Assembly (NCBI GenBank): GCA_000433535.1
Contig: FR892653.1
Location: forward strand, 1 to 32,754
From: Dorea sp. CAG:317
Lineage (GTDB): Bacteria; Bacillota; Clostridia; Lachnospirales; Lachnospiraceae
Reading direction: 5' to 3'
Length of the DNA: 32,754 bases
The notes beneath the pieces are model-generated. The model was not told the origin of the DNA and searched no databases. It was given only the letters and a program-made list of their open reading frames with translations. The first letter of the stretch is position 1; each line of letters opens with the position of its first letter. This document shows, piece after piece, positions 1-7,920 of the stretch. The position numbers and the translations under genes are program-made.

Positions 1-31
1 GGCGATGTCTTAACCGCTTGACCATGGAGCC
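1..31 (-). tRNA. tRNA-Glu, 5' part only (cut by window start)
   Basis: Read on the minus strand, the 31 bases begin GGCTCCATGGTCAAGCGG and continue to GACATCGCC. They match the acceptor strand, D arm and first half of the anticodon stem of Firmicute tRNA-Glu genes. The anticodon itself lies outside the window, so glutamate is inferred from similarity to the usual 5' half. The 3' half should lie just left of position 1. Confidence 0.72.
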
Positions 32-272
32 AAATACCTAAATCACTTGTCTCTTTAAAAAGTTTTCTCAAGTGACCGAGTTATATATTATCATATGATT
101 ACTGTTTTTGCAAGTACTTTTTTGAAATTTTATTTGTAATTTATTCAATTTTTTATCCATAATTTCATTCGAATCATTTCCATTTACAAATATAGAAACT
201 ATGACCATTTTCTCTATATCAGCAGACCGCACAACTCTACATCTTTGCGGTCTGCTGCGATTCTTAAGTTCC
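32..272. other. AT-rich intergenic region between nrdD and tRNA-Glu
   Basis: No convincing gene lies here. The region is very AT-rich and holds a 7-bp inverted repeat (TCACTTG at 43-49, CAAGTGA at 69-75) just upstream of the tRNA, and a much stronger hairpin at 220-257, listed separately. I could not find a convincing -35/-10 pair for the tRNA, so it may be read through from nrdD or be part of a larger RNA unit. Confidence 0.5.
220..257 (-). terminator. 12-bp-stem hairpin just after nrdD, no U-tract
   Basis: The arms CAGCAGACCGCA (220-231) and TGCGGTCTGCTG (246-257) pair perfectly around a 14-base loop. The hairpin starts 15 bases after the nrdD stop codon, where a terminator is expected. 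Neither strand shows the T-run of an intrinsic terminator after it, so it may be a 3' stabilising or Rho-related structure. Confidence 0.45.
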
Positions 273-2648
273 TTATCCTTCGGTATATTTTTTAATATTG
301 GAAGCATTTACCAGCTTTTCCACTTTTCCGTCATTCTCAATAACTACCAGTGTCGGCGCGCTCATAATGCCATACTTTCTGGCAAGGTCTGCATGCTCTT
401 TGGCATCCACCATTTCATATTCTATGTGAGCTTCCTCAAGCGCAGCTTTTGCAGTTACGCAGTTCGGACAAGTGCGGGTAGTAAACAATATCTTCCTCGG
501 TGCTCCTGTCTCATCGATACACGCTGAACCTTCCGTTTTAGCCACATCATTTTCTTTAACCCTGACCTTCAGATGGGAATGCTCCAGATCATAAACCTTG
601 CGGTCTTTGAATTCCTGCGCCTTTCCATCATTCCAGTTCTGTACCGGACGATAATAGCCTGTGATTCTGCTGTAAACTTCGGTTCTCTCTCCACATTCCG
701 GGCAAGTATACTGCTCTCCTGTAAGATATCCATGATTCTTACAGATAGAATACGTCGGCGACATCGTATAGTATGGAAGTTTGTAATTCTCGGCAATTTT
801 ACGCACAAGTGCAGCCGCTGACTGCCATCCCGGAAGTTTCTCCCCTAAGAACGCGTGGAACACGGTTCCTGATGTATATAAGGTCTGCAATTCATCCTGA
901 ATGTCAAGTGCATCAAAAATATCCTCTGTATAGCCGACCGGCAAATGAGAACTGTTCGTGTAATACGGTGTTCCGTCTCCTTCTGCTGCCGTTATAATAT
1001 CCGGGAACTGCGCTCTGTCGTGTTTGGCAAATCGATAAGTTGTAGACTCTGCCGGAGTCGCCTCAAGGTTATAAAGGTCGCCGTACTCTTCCTGATAAGA
1101 AGACAGGCGTTCTCTCATATGATTCAGCACCCGCTTAGAAAATTCCTGCGTTTCTACATGCGTCATGTCTTTGCCGATCCATTTTGCGTTCAATCCTGCT
1201 TCATTCATACCAATAAGACCGATGGTCGAGAAATGATTTGCGAAGGTTCCAAGATAACGTTTTGTATATGGATACAATCCTTCATCCATCAATTTAGAAA
1301 TAACTGTTCTCTTGATGTGGAGAGAACGCGCTGACAGATCCATTAATTTATCCAAACGGGTGAAAAATTCCTCTTCATTTTCAGACTGATATGCAATGCG
1401 AGGCATATTGATTGTTACAACTCCAACGGAGCCTGTGCTCTCACCGCTTCCAAAGAAACCGCCGGATTTCTTGCGAAGTTCACGAAGATCCAGACGAAGC
1501 CGGCAGCACATACTTCTGACATCGCTTGGTTCCATATCACTGTTGATATAATTTGAGAAATACGGAGTTCCGTATTTTGCTGTCATTTCAAATAACAGGC
1601 GGTTATTCTCTGTATCTGACCAGTCAAAGTCTCTTGTGATAGAATAAGTCGGAATCGGATATTGGAATCCACGTCCATGAGCGTCACCCTCAATCATAAC
1701 TTCAATGAACGCCTTGTTGACCATATCCATTTCTTTCTTACAATCTCCATATGTAAAATCCATCTCTTTGCCGCCGACAATCGCCGGAAGATTGGCAAGA
1801 TCATTCGGAACCGTCCAATCCAGTGTAATATTGGAAAATGGCGCCTGTGTTCCCCATCTGGATGGCGTATTCACACCATAAATGAACGACTCAATACATT
1901 TTTTTACTTCACGATAAGATAACTGATCTGCCTTAACAAATGGTGCCAGATAGGTATCAAATGAAGAAAATGCCTGTGCACCTGCCCATTCGTTCTGCAT
2001 AATTCCAAGGAAATTCACCATCTGGTTACAAAGTACACTTAAATGCTTTGCCGGAGAAGAGGAAATCTTACCCGGAATTCCTCCGAGTCCTTCCTGAATC
2101 AGCTGCTTCAAAGACCATCCCGCACAATACCCGGTAAGCATAGACAGATCGTGGATATGAATATCTGCATTTCTGTGTGCCTGTCCAATCTCTTCATCAT
2201 AGATCTCTGACAGCCAGTAGTTTGCTGTAATCGCACCGGAGTTGCTCAGGATCAGCCCACCCACAGAATAGGTAACTGTTGAGTTTTCTTTAACACGCCA
2301 GTCGGTTACCCTGACATAACTGTCCACGATCTCTTTATAATCCAACATTGTTGAATTGAGATTCCGAATCTTTTCTCGCTGCTTTCTGTACAGAATATAT
2401 CCTTTTGCCACATCCGCATATCCGGCTTTGATCAAAATATTTTCCACACTATCCTGAATATCTTCCACTTGAATCAGTGAATTTTTAACTTTTGGAGCAA
2501 AATCTGCTGTAACTTTAAGAGCCAGCAGGTCTATAATATCCTGATTGTATTCTTTATCTTGCGCTTTAAACGCTTTCTCAATAGCCACACTGATCTTTGA
2601 TAAATTAAATGGTGCAATTTGTCCGTCCCTCTTTGATACTTGATACAT
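273..2648 (-). CDS. nrdD: Anaerobic ribonucleoside-triphosphate reductase with C-terminal glutaredoxin-like domain
   Basis: Class III ribonucleotide reductase, which reduces NTPs to dNTPs in the cytoplasm without oxygen using a glycyl radical. From the chosen start (MYQVSKRDG, about 791 residues) an ATP-cone covers roughly the first 95 residues, then comes the reductase core (including SMCCRLRLD and a glycine-rich loop). Near the C-terminus are zinc-binding cysteines (CKNHG, CPECG) and the radical site RITGYYRP, with the glycine near residue 664. A further ~125 residues follow, carrying a glutaredoxin/thioredoxin-like domain with CPNC near residues 727-730. This tail is longer than in classical NrdD and could deliver electrons to the active site. 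An open frame continues upstream to a TTG at 2720; I prefer the ATG at 2648 (or 2654) because it follows a purine-rich GGGAAGG and begins like family members. The neighbour nrdG encodes its activase, and NrdR boxes lie upstream. Confidence 0.93.
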   Translation of the reverse strand: MYQVSKRDGQIAPFNLSKISVAIEKAFKAQDKEYNQDIIDLLALKVTADFAPKVKNSLIQVEDIQDSVENILIKAGYADVAKGYILYRKQREKIRNLNSTMLDYKEIVDSYVRVTDWRVKENSTVTYSVGGLILSNSGAITANYWLSEIYDEEIGQAHRNADIHIHDLSMLTGYCAGWSLKQLIQEGLGGIPGKISSSPAKHLSVLCNQMVNFLGIMQNEWAGAQAFSSFDTYLAPFVKADQLSYREVKKCIESFIYGVNTPSRWGTQAPFSNITLDWTVPNDLANLPAIVGGKEMDFTYGDCKKEMDMVNKAFIEVMIEGDAHGRGFQYPIPTYSITRDFDWSDTENNRLLFEMTAKYGTPYFSNYINSDMEPSDVRSMCCRLRLDLRELRKKSGGFFGSGESTGSVGVVTINMPRIAYQSENEEEFFTRLDKLMDLSARSLHIKRTVISKLMDEGLYPYTKRYLGTFANHFSTIGLIGMNEAGLNAKWIGKDMTHVETQEFSKRVLNHMRERLSSYQEEYGDLYNLEATPAESTTYRFAKHDRAQFPDIITAAEGDGTPYYTNSSHLPVGYTEDIFDALDIQDELQTLYTSGTVFHAFLGEKLPGWQSAAALVRKIAENYKLPYYTMSPTYSICKNHGYLTGEQYTCPECGERTEVYSRITGYYRPVQNWNDGKAQEFKDRKVYDLEHSHLKVRVKENDVAKTEGSACIDETGAPRKILFTTRTCPNCVTAKAALEEAHIEYEMVDAKEHADLARKYGIMSAPTLVVIENDGKVEKLVNASNIKKYTEG

Positions 2649-2726
2649 ACGCATTCCCTTCCCTTTCATTTTCACATCGACGATATGTTTAAGCATATCA
2701 TTTTTAGTCGGAAAGGTCAATAAAAG

Positions 2727-2773
2727 TAACCATATATTGTGCTTTTTTATTTCTTTGGCACAATATATGGTTG
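2727..2773 (-). promoter_or_regulatory. Pair of NrdR boxes upstream of nrdD
   Basis: Two copies of a 16-bp element resembling the NrdR consensus (ACAC-wATATaTw-GTGT) lie at 2727-2742 and 2758-2773. Together they form an inverted repeat of CCATATATTGTGC and GCACAATATATGG. Their starts are 31 bp apart, about three helical turns, which is the spacing typical of NrdR operators. The nrdD promoter presumably overlaps them, but I could not choose a single -35/-10 pair with confidence. The expected effect is repression of nrdD when ATP/dATP-bound NrdR is present. Confidence 0.8.
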
Positions 2774-2816
2774 CTTTGTAATTTCCCCTATTTATCGCGG
2801 ATTATTTCACGGACGT

Positions 2817-3512
2817 CTATGAAACGCCTCGAAGCTCCGCAATTTCTACACTATTTTCAACGATTTTCAGCGCCTGTTCCATGATTTCTTTATTATATCC
2901 ATGAAGCCCGGTTCCGATCAAATCTCCTGAATCTACAAATTGCTGTAAATAATACCGCTTCGCACCTTGAATCCAATTTGCAATAGATTCAAAATCTGCA
3001 CGCTGATGAAATTCCCGGACAACTGTCGTCCGAAATTCATAAGGAACCGTATTTTCCAGAAGAAATTGTACGCTCTCTTCTACATTTTCCATGTTGTAAT
3101 CTTCTATCCCTATGGTTTTCGCGTAACCTTCTCTGGAATTTTTAATATCCATAGCAACATAGTCTACAAGCCCCGCCTGAACAACTTCTTTCAATTTCTT
3201 AGGGCAGCTTCCATTTGTATCAAGCTTTACAGCATACCCAAGCTCCTTAATATTTTTCAAAAATGCTTCTATATCATGCTGGATCAGAGGCTCTCCCCCT
3301 GTCACACAGACTCCGTCCAATACGCCTTGACGTTTTCTCAGAAATTGAAAAAGTGTGTCTAATGGAATTTCTTCATTCCTATAAGTGTCAATGACCAGTG
3401 AGGCGTTGTGGCAGAACGGACACCTGAAATTACATCCCGCGGTAAACACAGTACACGCCACCTTTCCCGGGTAATCCAGCAACGTCAGCTTCTGCAATCC
3501 TTGGATCAACAT
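2817..3512 (-). CDS. nrdG: Anaerobic ribonucleotide reductase activating protein (radical SAM)
   Basis: Radical SAM activase that makes the glycyl radical on NrdD. The radical SAM cluster motif CNFRCPFC lies at residues 27-34 of a 231-residue protein, followed by the glycine-rich SAM-binding stretch VTGGEPL. The N-terminal LQKLTLLDYPGKVA is typical of the NrdG type that acts on clostridial NrdD. I chose the ATG at 3512 because GGAGGTG stands at good distance before it. A longer open frame to 3623 overlaps the upstream TetR gene and lacks family similarity. The gene follows tetR by 23 bases, so the two are probably cotranscribed, while nrdD has a separate NrdR-controlled region. Confidence 0.9.
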   Translation of the reverse strand: MLIQGLQKLTLLDYPGKVACTVFTAGCNFRCPFCHNASLVIDTYRNEEIPLDTLFQFLRKRQGVLDGVCVTGGEPLIQHDIEAFLKNIKELGYAVKLDTNGSCPKKLKEVVQAGLVDYVAMDIKNSREGYAKTIGIEDYNMENVEESVQFLLENTVPYEFRTTVVREFHQRADFESIANWIQGAKRYYLQQFVDSGDLIGTGLHGYNKEIMEQALKIVENSVEIAELRGVS

Positions 3513-3535
3513 ACTCCCCACCTCCGGTCTTTCAC

Positions 3536-4126
3536 CTATTTGTTCGTTTTGAAATGCTCCATCATTACCGGCATACTCTTTTTGCTGTATTTCCCCAGTG
3601 AGTAGATCCCTTTGTTTAAGCACCAGTCGTACACTAACGCCCGTTCACACATGGAGTAATATCTTGTAATGTCCAGTACAGATACGTCGTCTCTGATTTC
3701 CCCGCACTTCTGTCCTTCTGTCACAACTTTCGTGATCAGCTTATAATAATTACGGTTCTGATCCAGAAGATGCCGCTGACCTGATGCCACAAGCTGTGTG
3801 GAGTACAGAGAAGACAGCAAGTCGACCTTAATCTTCTCTTCCATCATACTGTGCGCTTCATAATTCAAATACATCAGTTTATCAAAACTGCTCATATTCT
3901 TATCCATCTTTTGTTCCAGTTCTTCGTAAAATTCGTCCAGAATCAAGGATAATGTATTAAGAAGCTCATCCTTCGTGCTGAAATAGTAATAGAAAGAACC
4001 TTTGGAGGTACCCGATAATTCAATAATATCGTCTACCGTGGTTCCATTGTAGCCTTTTTCATAAAACAATTGCCATGCTGCAGTAACAATCCTGCTTTTT
4101 ACGCTTTTTTTAACAACTTTCTCCAT
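3536..4126 (-). CDS. TetR/AcrR-family transcriptional regulator
   Basis: A 196-residue protein with a TetR helix-turn-helix in about residues 8-55, including YNGTTVDDI and the recognition-helix stretch GTSKGSFYYYF. A helical ligand and dimer domain follows that I cannot assign to a ligand. A clear GGGAG lies five bases before the ATG. It sits immediately upstream of nrdG on the same strand, so it could control itself together with nrdG. No clear palindromic operator is visible in the short upstream region. The family usually regulates exporters or lipid genes, so the link to ribonucleotide reduction is only positional. Confidence 0.88.
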   Translation of the reverse strand: MEKVVKKSVKSRIVTAAWQLFYEKGYNGTTVDDIIELSGTSKGSFYYYFSTKDELLNTLSLILDEFYEELEQKMDKNMSSFDKLMYLNYEAHSMMEEKIKVDLLSSLYSTQLVASGQRHLLDQNRNYYKLITKVVTEGQKCGEIRDDVSVLDITRYYSMCERALVYDWCLNKGIYSLGKYSKKSMPVMMEHFKTNK

Positions 4127-4169
4127 TTTATCTCCCTGCTGTCTGTTGTCTTTTTCTTATTTCTCCACT

Positions 4170-4199
4170 ATTTTACCACATTATCTGGAAGAAAAACAA
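4170..4199 (-). promoter_or_regulatory. Possible promoter for tetR-nrdG
   Basis: Minus-strand TTGTTT (4194-4199) and TAAAAT (4170-4175) are 18 bp apart. They lie at the 3' end of the acylphosphatase gene, some 45 bases upstream of the tetR start. The match is moderate and unsupported by other evidence. Confidence 0.35.
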
Positions 4200-4456
4200 C
4201 TTTCCCTTTCTGTCGGAATCTCTTTAGAATCAATCCATTCAATTTCAATGAATTGATTTCGATTCAACGCTGTCAGTAATTTATCGATCATTGGCTCTCG
4301 CCCCTGCACTTCCATGAGTACAGTACCGTCATATTCATTTTGCACCCAGCCCGTAAGCCCCAGCGAATTCGCCAAATGCTTCGCTGTAAATCGAAAGCCC
4401 ACACCTTGGACCCTTCCGTGAAAAACAATTCGTTTTCTAATCTCTGCCATAGTCAT
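4181..4456 (-). CDS. acyP: Acylphosphatase
   Basis: Small cytoplasmic enzyme that hydrolyses acyl phosphates such as acetyl phosphate or 1,3-bisphosphoglycerate. The 91-residue length is standard. The signature GRVQGVGFR gives the phosphate-binding loop and catalytic Arg22, and WVQNEYDG supplies catalytic Asn40. AAGGA stands before the ATG at 4456; an alternative ATG two codons in (4450) is nearly as good. It is flanked by tetR downstream and by a long hairpin and repeats upstream, and probably has its own transcript. Confidence 0.92.
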   Translation of the reverse strand: MTMAEIRKRIVFHGRVQGVGFRFTAKHLANSLGLTGWVQNEYDGTVLMEVQGREPMIDKLLTALNRNQFIEIEWIDSKEIPTERESCFSSR

Positions 4457-4505
4457 CCCGCCATCCTTTAAAAACCTTACTCACCATTGTAATCGCAATT
4501 CTTCG

Positions 4506-4571
4506 AAAATGCAATCGGGGACATAGCAAAACTCAATTTGGGACAGGTCAAAATGCAGTTTGGGACGTAGC
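4506..4571. repeat. Three tandem degenerate 22-bp repeats
   Basis: Units at 4506-4527, 4528-4549 and 4550-4571 have an exact 22-bp period. Each begins AAAA and carries GGGAC near base 13. Units 1 and 3 are identical at 18 of 22 positions; units 1 and 2 at about 16. The third unit runs into the left arm of the hairpin at 4557-4599. There are no spacers, so this is not a CRISPR array. Confidence 0.75.
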
Positions 4572-4599
4572 CTTTTGCAAAAAGGCTACGTCCCAAACT
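4557..4599 (-). terminator. 20-bp perfect hairpin after hypD
   Basis: A 20-bp perfect stem (4557-4576 with 4580-4599) and three-base loop starts one base after the hypD stop codon. Its core GGGACGTAGCC recurs, as GGGACATAGCC, in the hairpin after carB. The U-tract is poor, but position and stability suggest it ends the hypE-hypD transcript. Part of the left arm belongs to a tandem repeat. Confidence 0.65.
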
Positions 4600-4600
4600 A

Positions 4601-6976
4601 TTAATTAAATGACTGTTCTGTTCTTTCGATGATCTCATCCTGCAATGCTTTGCTTAAGTTTCTGAAGTGGTCGCTGTATCCTGCCACACGTACGATGAGG
4701 TCTTTGTAGTCTTCTGGATGCTTCTGAGCCTGAATCAGTGTCTCTTTGTCGATGACGTTGAACTGGATGTGGTGTCCGTCCATGTTGAAGTATGTGCGGA
4801 CAAGGTTTGCCATCTGGTCAAGTCCTTCTTCTCCTGCTACTACGCTTGGTGTGAATTTCTGGTTCAGAAGTGTTCCGCCTGTCTGCAGGTGATCCATCTT
4901 AGCACAAGATTTTACAACTGCTGTCGGTCCGTTTGTATCTGCGCCCTTCTCTGGAGAGATTCCTTCAGATACCGGCTTATGTGCCAGTCTTCCGTTCGGG
5001 CTTGCCATCATAACATCACCAAAGTATACGTGACATGTTGTCGGAAGCATGTTGATTCTGTACATTCCGCCAAGCATATTCGGTCTTCCTGTCACCTGAC
5101 TTCTGTAGTATTCGAATACTTCTTTCATGATATCATCTGCGTAATCATCATCATTTCCGTATTTTGGTGTTTTATTTCTTACTAAATTGAGAATTCTGTC
5201 GTGTCCCTCGAAGTTATCATCAAGAGCCTGCATCAATTCAGCCATTGTAAATGTCTTCTTATCGTAAACGTTGTATTTTACTGCTGACAGACAGTCTGTG
5301 ATTGTTCCGATACCAACACCCTGAAGGTATTTTGTATTGTATCTTGCTCCACCACCGTTGTAGTCTTTACCTCTGGAAATACAATCGTTTGTAATGATTG
5401 AAAGGAATGGTACCGGCATATACTCAGCAAAGATCTTCTCAATAACGTTACTTCCCTGAATCTTGATATCAAGGAAATATTTGATCTGTTTCTTAAATGC
5501 TTCAAATAAATCTTCATATGTCTCGAAGTCTGTTGCATATCCGAGTTCCAGACCAAGCTGCTGTCCGCTCATCTTATCATATCCATTGTTCAATGTCAGT
5601 TCAAAGATCTTCGGAATATTGAAATATCCTGTTAAAATATAAGCCTCGTTACCGAACGCACCTGTCTCTACGCATCCGCTTGTACCGCCTTTTCTTGCGT
5701 CTTCAAGAGATTTTCCTGCATTCATCAGCTCCTGAATGATCGCTTCTGTATTGTAGAATGCCGGCTGTCCCCATCCTTTACGTGAAACTTCACATGCACG
5801 TTTCAGGAATTTCTGTGGTGTCTTACGGCTGATCTGTACGTTAGAGCTTGGCTGAAGAAGTTTCATCTCATCCATACAGTCAAGGATTAAGTAACTTACA
5901 TTATTAACACCATTTTCTCCGTTTGGTGTGATACCACCTGTATTCAAGTTAGCAAAGTCTGTGTATGTGCTGCTTTCTTTTAATGTGATACCTACCTTCG
6001 GCGGTGCCGGCTGGTTGTTGAATTTTACCCATAAACATTCAAGAAGTTCCAGTGCCTTCTCATCGTCTAAGATTCCATCTTCTACGTCTTTCTCATAGAA
6101 AGGATTCAAGTGCTGGTCAAGACGTCCCGGGCTGTATGCATCCCAAGGATTCAGCTCACTTGTTACTCCAAGGTGTACAAACCAGTACATCTGGATTGCC
6201 TGCCAGTAAGTCTGTGGCTTATGAGCCGGTACTACGTCACAGTTTGCTGCGATCTGAAGAAGTTCTTTCTTTCTTGTCTCGTCAGTCTCTTTCTCAGCAA
6301 GTTCACGCGCATATGCTGCATATCTCTCACCTAAGATCATGATCGCATCACACGCAAGCTTCATACCTTCTAACTCAGATTTCTTATCAAACGCTTCCGG
6401 ATCATTCATAAAATCAAGCTTGTCGATAGATGCCTGAATATCTGCTTTATAATCAAGGAATCCTTTTTCGTAAATTTTAAAGGAACCTACTGTATGTCCC
6501 GGTCCTCTCTGCTCCATAAACTCTGTAAAGATACCGCACTCGTATGCTTTCTTCCATTCCGGTGTCATAGCTCTTAAAATACGGCTTCTTGTACTTCTCT
6601 TATCCCAGTATGGGATCATAACGTCTTCCTGAACCTTGTAATCTTCTTCTTTTACCTTGAAGTTGATAAGATCACGGTCGTTCATAACGTGCATATCTTC
6701 TACTGTGTGACAGCAAAGTTCTGGGAATGTAGGAGCAGCCTGTGGAGAATCACCTTTCTCACCAACGATCAGTTCACCTTCCCCAATGTAAAGTGTCTTT
6801 GTTGCGAAGTAATCTTTCAGCACCTGTCCACGGAGCTCTGGAATAGAAAGCACACCTTCATATTTTTCATATGTCTTAGTCATGCTCTTTGCACGCTCCA
6901 GATCAATGTGCGGCTGTGTGTCCACACTCAGTTTACGCAGTTTCTTAACTCGTTCGTTCATGCCTCTTTCTTCCAT
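4601..6976 (-). CDS. hypD: trans-4-Hydroxy-L-proline dehydratase (glycyl radical enzyme)
   Basis: A 791-residue glycyl radical enzyme predicted to dehydrate trans-4-hydroxy-L-proline to 1-pyrroline-5-carboxylate in the cytoplasm. The thiyl-radical motif GTSGCVETG places the catalytic cysteine at residue 435 and the base glutamate at 437. The C-terminal radical loop RVAGYSDHF puts the glycine at 766. His161, Asp279, Ser335, Asp340 and Phe341 lie one position after the active-site residues I recall for Clostridioides difficile HypD. This separates it from choline lyase and diol dehydratases. The start has AGGAGGT at ideal spacing; this site is encoded inside the last codons of hypE, four bases upstream, implying translational coupling. 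No proC (pyrroline-5-carboxylate reductase) lies nearby, so the next step must be encoded elsewhere. Confidence 0.88.
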   Translation of the reverse strand: MEERGMNERVKKLRKLSVDTQPHIDLERAKSMTKTYEKYEGVLSIPELRGQVLKDYFATKTLYIGEGELIVGEKGDSPQAAPTFPELCCHTVEDMHVMNDRDLINFKVKEEDYKVQEDVMIPYWDKRSTRSRILRAMTPEWKKAYECGIFTEFMEQRGPGHTVGSFKIYEKGFLDYKADIQASIDKLDFMNDPEAFDKKSELEGMKLACDAIMILGERYAAYARELAEKETDETRKKELLQIAANCDVVPAHKPQTYWQAIQMYWFVHLGVTSELNPWDAYSPGRLDQHLNPFYEKDVEDGILDDEKALELLECLWVKFNNQPAPPKVGITLKESSTYTDFANLNTGGITPNGENGVNNVSYLILDCMDEMKLLQPSSNVQISRKTPQKFLKRACEVSRKGWGQPAFYNTEAIIQELMNAGKSLEDARKGGTSGCVETGAFGNEAYILTGYFNIPKIFELTLNNGYDKMSGQQLGLELGYATDFETYEDLFEAFKKQIKYFLDIKIQGSNVIEKIFAEYMPVPFLSIITNDCISRGKDYNGGGARYNTKYLQGVGIGTITDCLSAVKYNVYDKKTFTMAELMQALDDNFEGHDRILNLVRNKTPKYGNDDDYADDIMKEVFEYYRSQVTGRPNMLGGMYRINMLPTTCHVYFGDVMMASPNGRLAHKPVSEGISPEKGADTNGPTAVVKSCAKMDHLQTGGTLLNQKFTPSVVAGEEGLDQMANLVRTYFNMDGHHIQFNVIDKETLIQAQKHPEDYKDLIVRVAGYSDHFRNLSKALQDEIIERTEQSFN

Positions 6977-6980
6977 TTTC

Positions 6981-7889
6981 TTAACCTCCTATTTTTACAT
7001 TATGGAATCCAGCTTCCTTAAATAACCCTGTAAAATGTTCCATCTCTTCTTTACTTGGTGCATGGAGATCCATACCCTCGTATACTTTACCGATCTTCTC
7101 ATATTTTGAAGAACCGGTGTTGTGATATGGCAAAAGATTTACCTGTGCCACATGAATATTTTTATCATGTAAATAATCAATGATGTCTTTCATAGATTCA
7201 TCCGTTCCGTTTACTTCTTTGATCGTTGGAATGCGGATGTAGATTCTTGCGCCTGCTTTACTTAACTTCTCCAGATTGGATAAAATAAGCTCATTTCCGG
7301 CGCCGATATATTTTTTATGTATCTCATTATCCATTGTCTTGATATCATACAAAAATGTCTCTACATACGGAAGCAGTCTTTCGTAGTTCTCCCACGGCGC
7401 CTGACCACATGTATCAATGGTAACCGTGATACCAAGCTTTCTAAGTCTCTTACAAAGCTCTTCTACAAACTCCATATCCGCAGTCATAACTTCACCGCCG
7501 GACAATGTAACACCGCCACCGGACTCTTCATAGAACATCTCGTCCTTCTTCAATTCCTTCACAAGCTCATCCACCGTATATTCCTTACCGATGATTTCCC
7601 GCAAATTCTGATTGCAGTAATCTGTACATGTTCCACATGAGTCACACAATGTCAGATCTGTGACTACTTTCCCATTCTCCGCATGAATTGCATGTTGTGG
7701 ACATACCATCTCACAGCTTCTGCAACCCACACATTGTTCTTTGTTGTAAGACGGCTGTTTCTTATAACTCTGCGTCTCCGGATTGTGACACCATACGCAT
7801 TTCAACAGACAGCCTTTAAAAAATACAGTTGTCCGAATACCGTCTCCATCATGAATAGAGTATTTCTGAATACTCGTAATCAAGCTCAT
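6981..7889 (-). CDS. hypE: Glycyl radical enzyme activase for HypD (radical SAM)
   Basis: A 302-residue activase that installs the glycyl radical on the neighbouring HypD. The radical SAM motif CLLKCVWC is at residues 27-34. An inserted ferredoxin-like domain has two four-cysteine sets (Cys53, 56, 59, 63 and Cys82, 85, 88, 92), typical of the pyruvate formate-lyase activase group. The SAM-binding TLSGGEV follows. I chose the ATG at 7889 because GAGAGGTG precedes it; an upstream frame adds five residues with no ribosome binding site. It is first gene of the operon and is driven by the promoter at 7947-7975. Confidence 0.88.
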   Translation of the reverse strand: MSLITSIQKYSIHDGDGIRTTVFFKGCLLKCVWCHNPETQSYKKQPSYNKEQCVGCRSCEMVCPQHAIHAENGKVVTDLTLCDSCGTCTDYCNQNLREIIGKEYTVDELVKELKKDEMFYEESGGGVTLSGGEVMTADMEFVEELCKRLRKLGITVTIDTCGQAPWENYERLLPYVETFLYDIKTMDNEIHKKYIGAGNELILSNLEKLSKAGARIYIRIPTIKEVNGTDESMKDIIDYLHDKNIHVAQVNLLPYHNTGSSKYEKIGKVYEGMDLHAPSKEEMEHFTGLFKEAGFHNVKIGG

Positions 7890-7920
7890 AATTACACCTC
7901 TCAAAAATAAATACTAGCTT

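Noticed and set aside
2649..2720. N-terminal extension of nrdD to a TTG
   Set aside because: The extension has no family similarity, starts with TTG without a ribosome site, and abuts the NrdR boxes; the ATG at 2648 or 2654 is better.
3513..3623. N-terminal extension of nrdG overlapping tetR
   Set aside because: It overlaps the end of tetR in another frame, while a GGAGGTG precedes the ATG at 3512.
4506..4571. CRISPR-like array
   Set aside because: The 22-bp units are directly adjacent, degenerate and without spacers, and no cas genes are present.
4667..5185. A 172-codon open frame opposite hypD
   Set aside because: Antisense to the conserved C-terminal half of HypD; no ribosome site or similarity.
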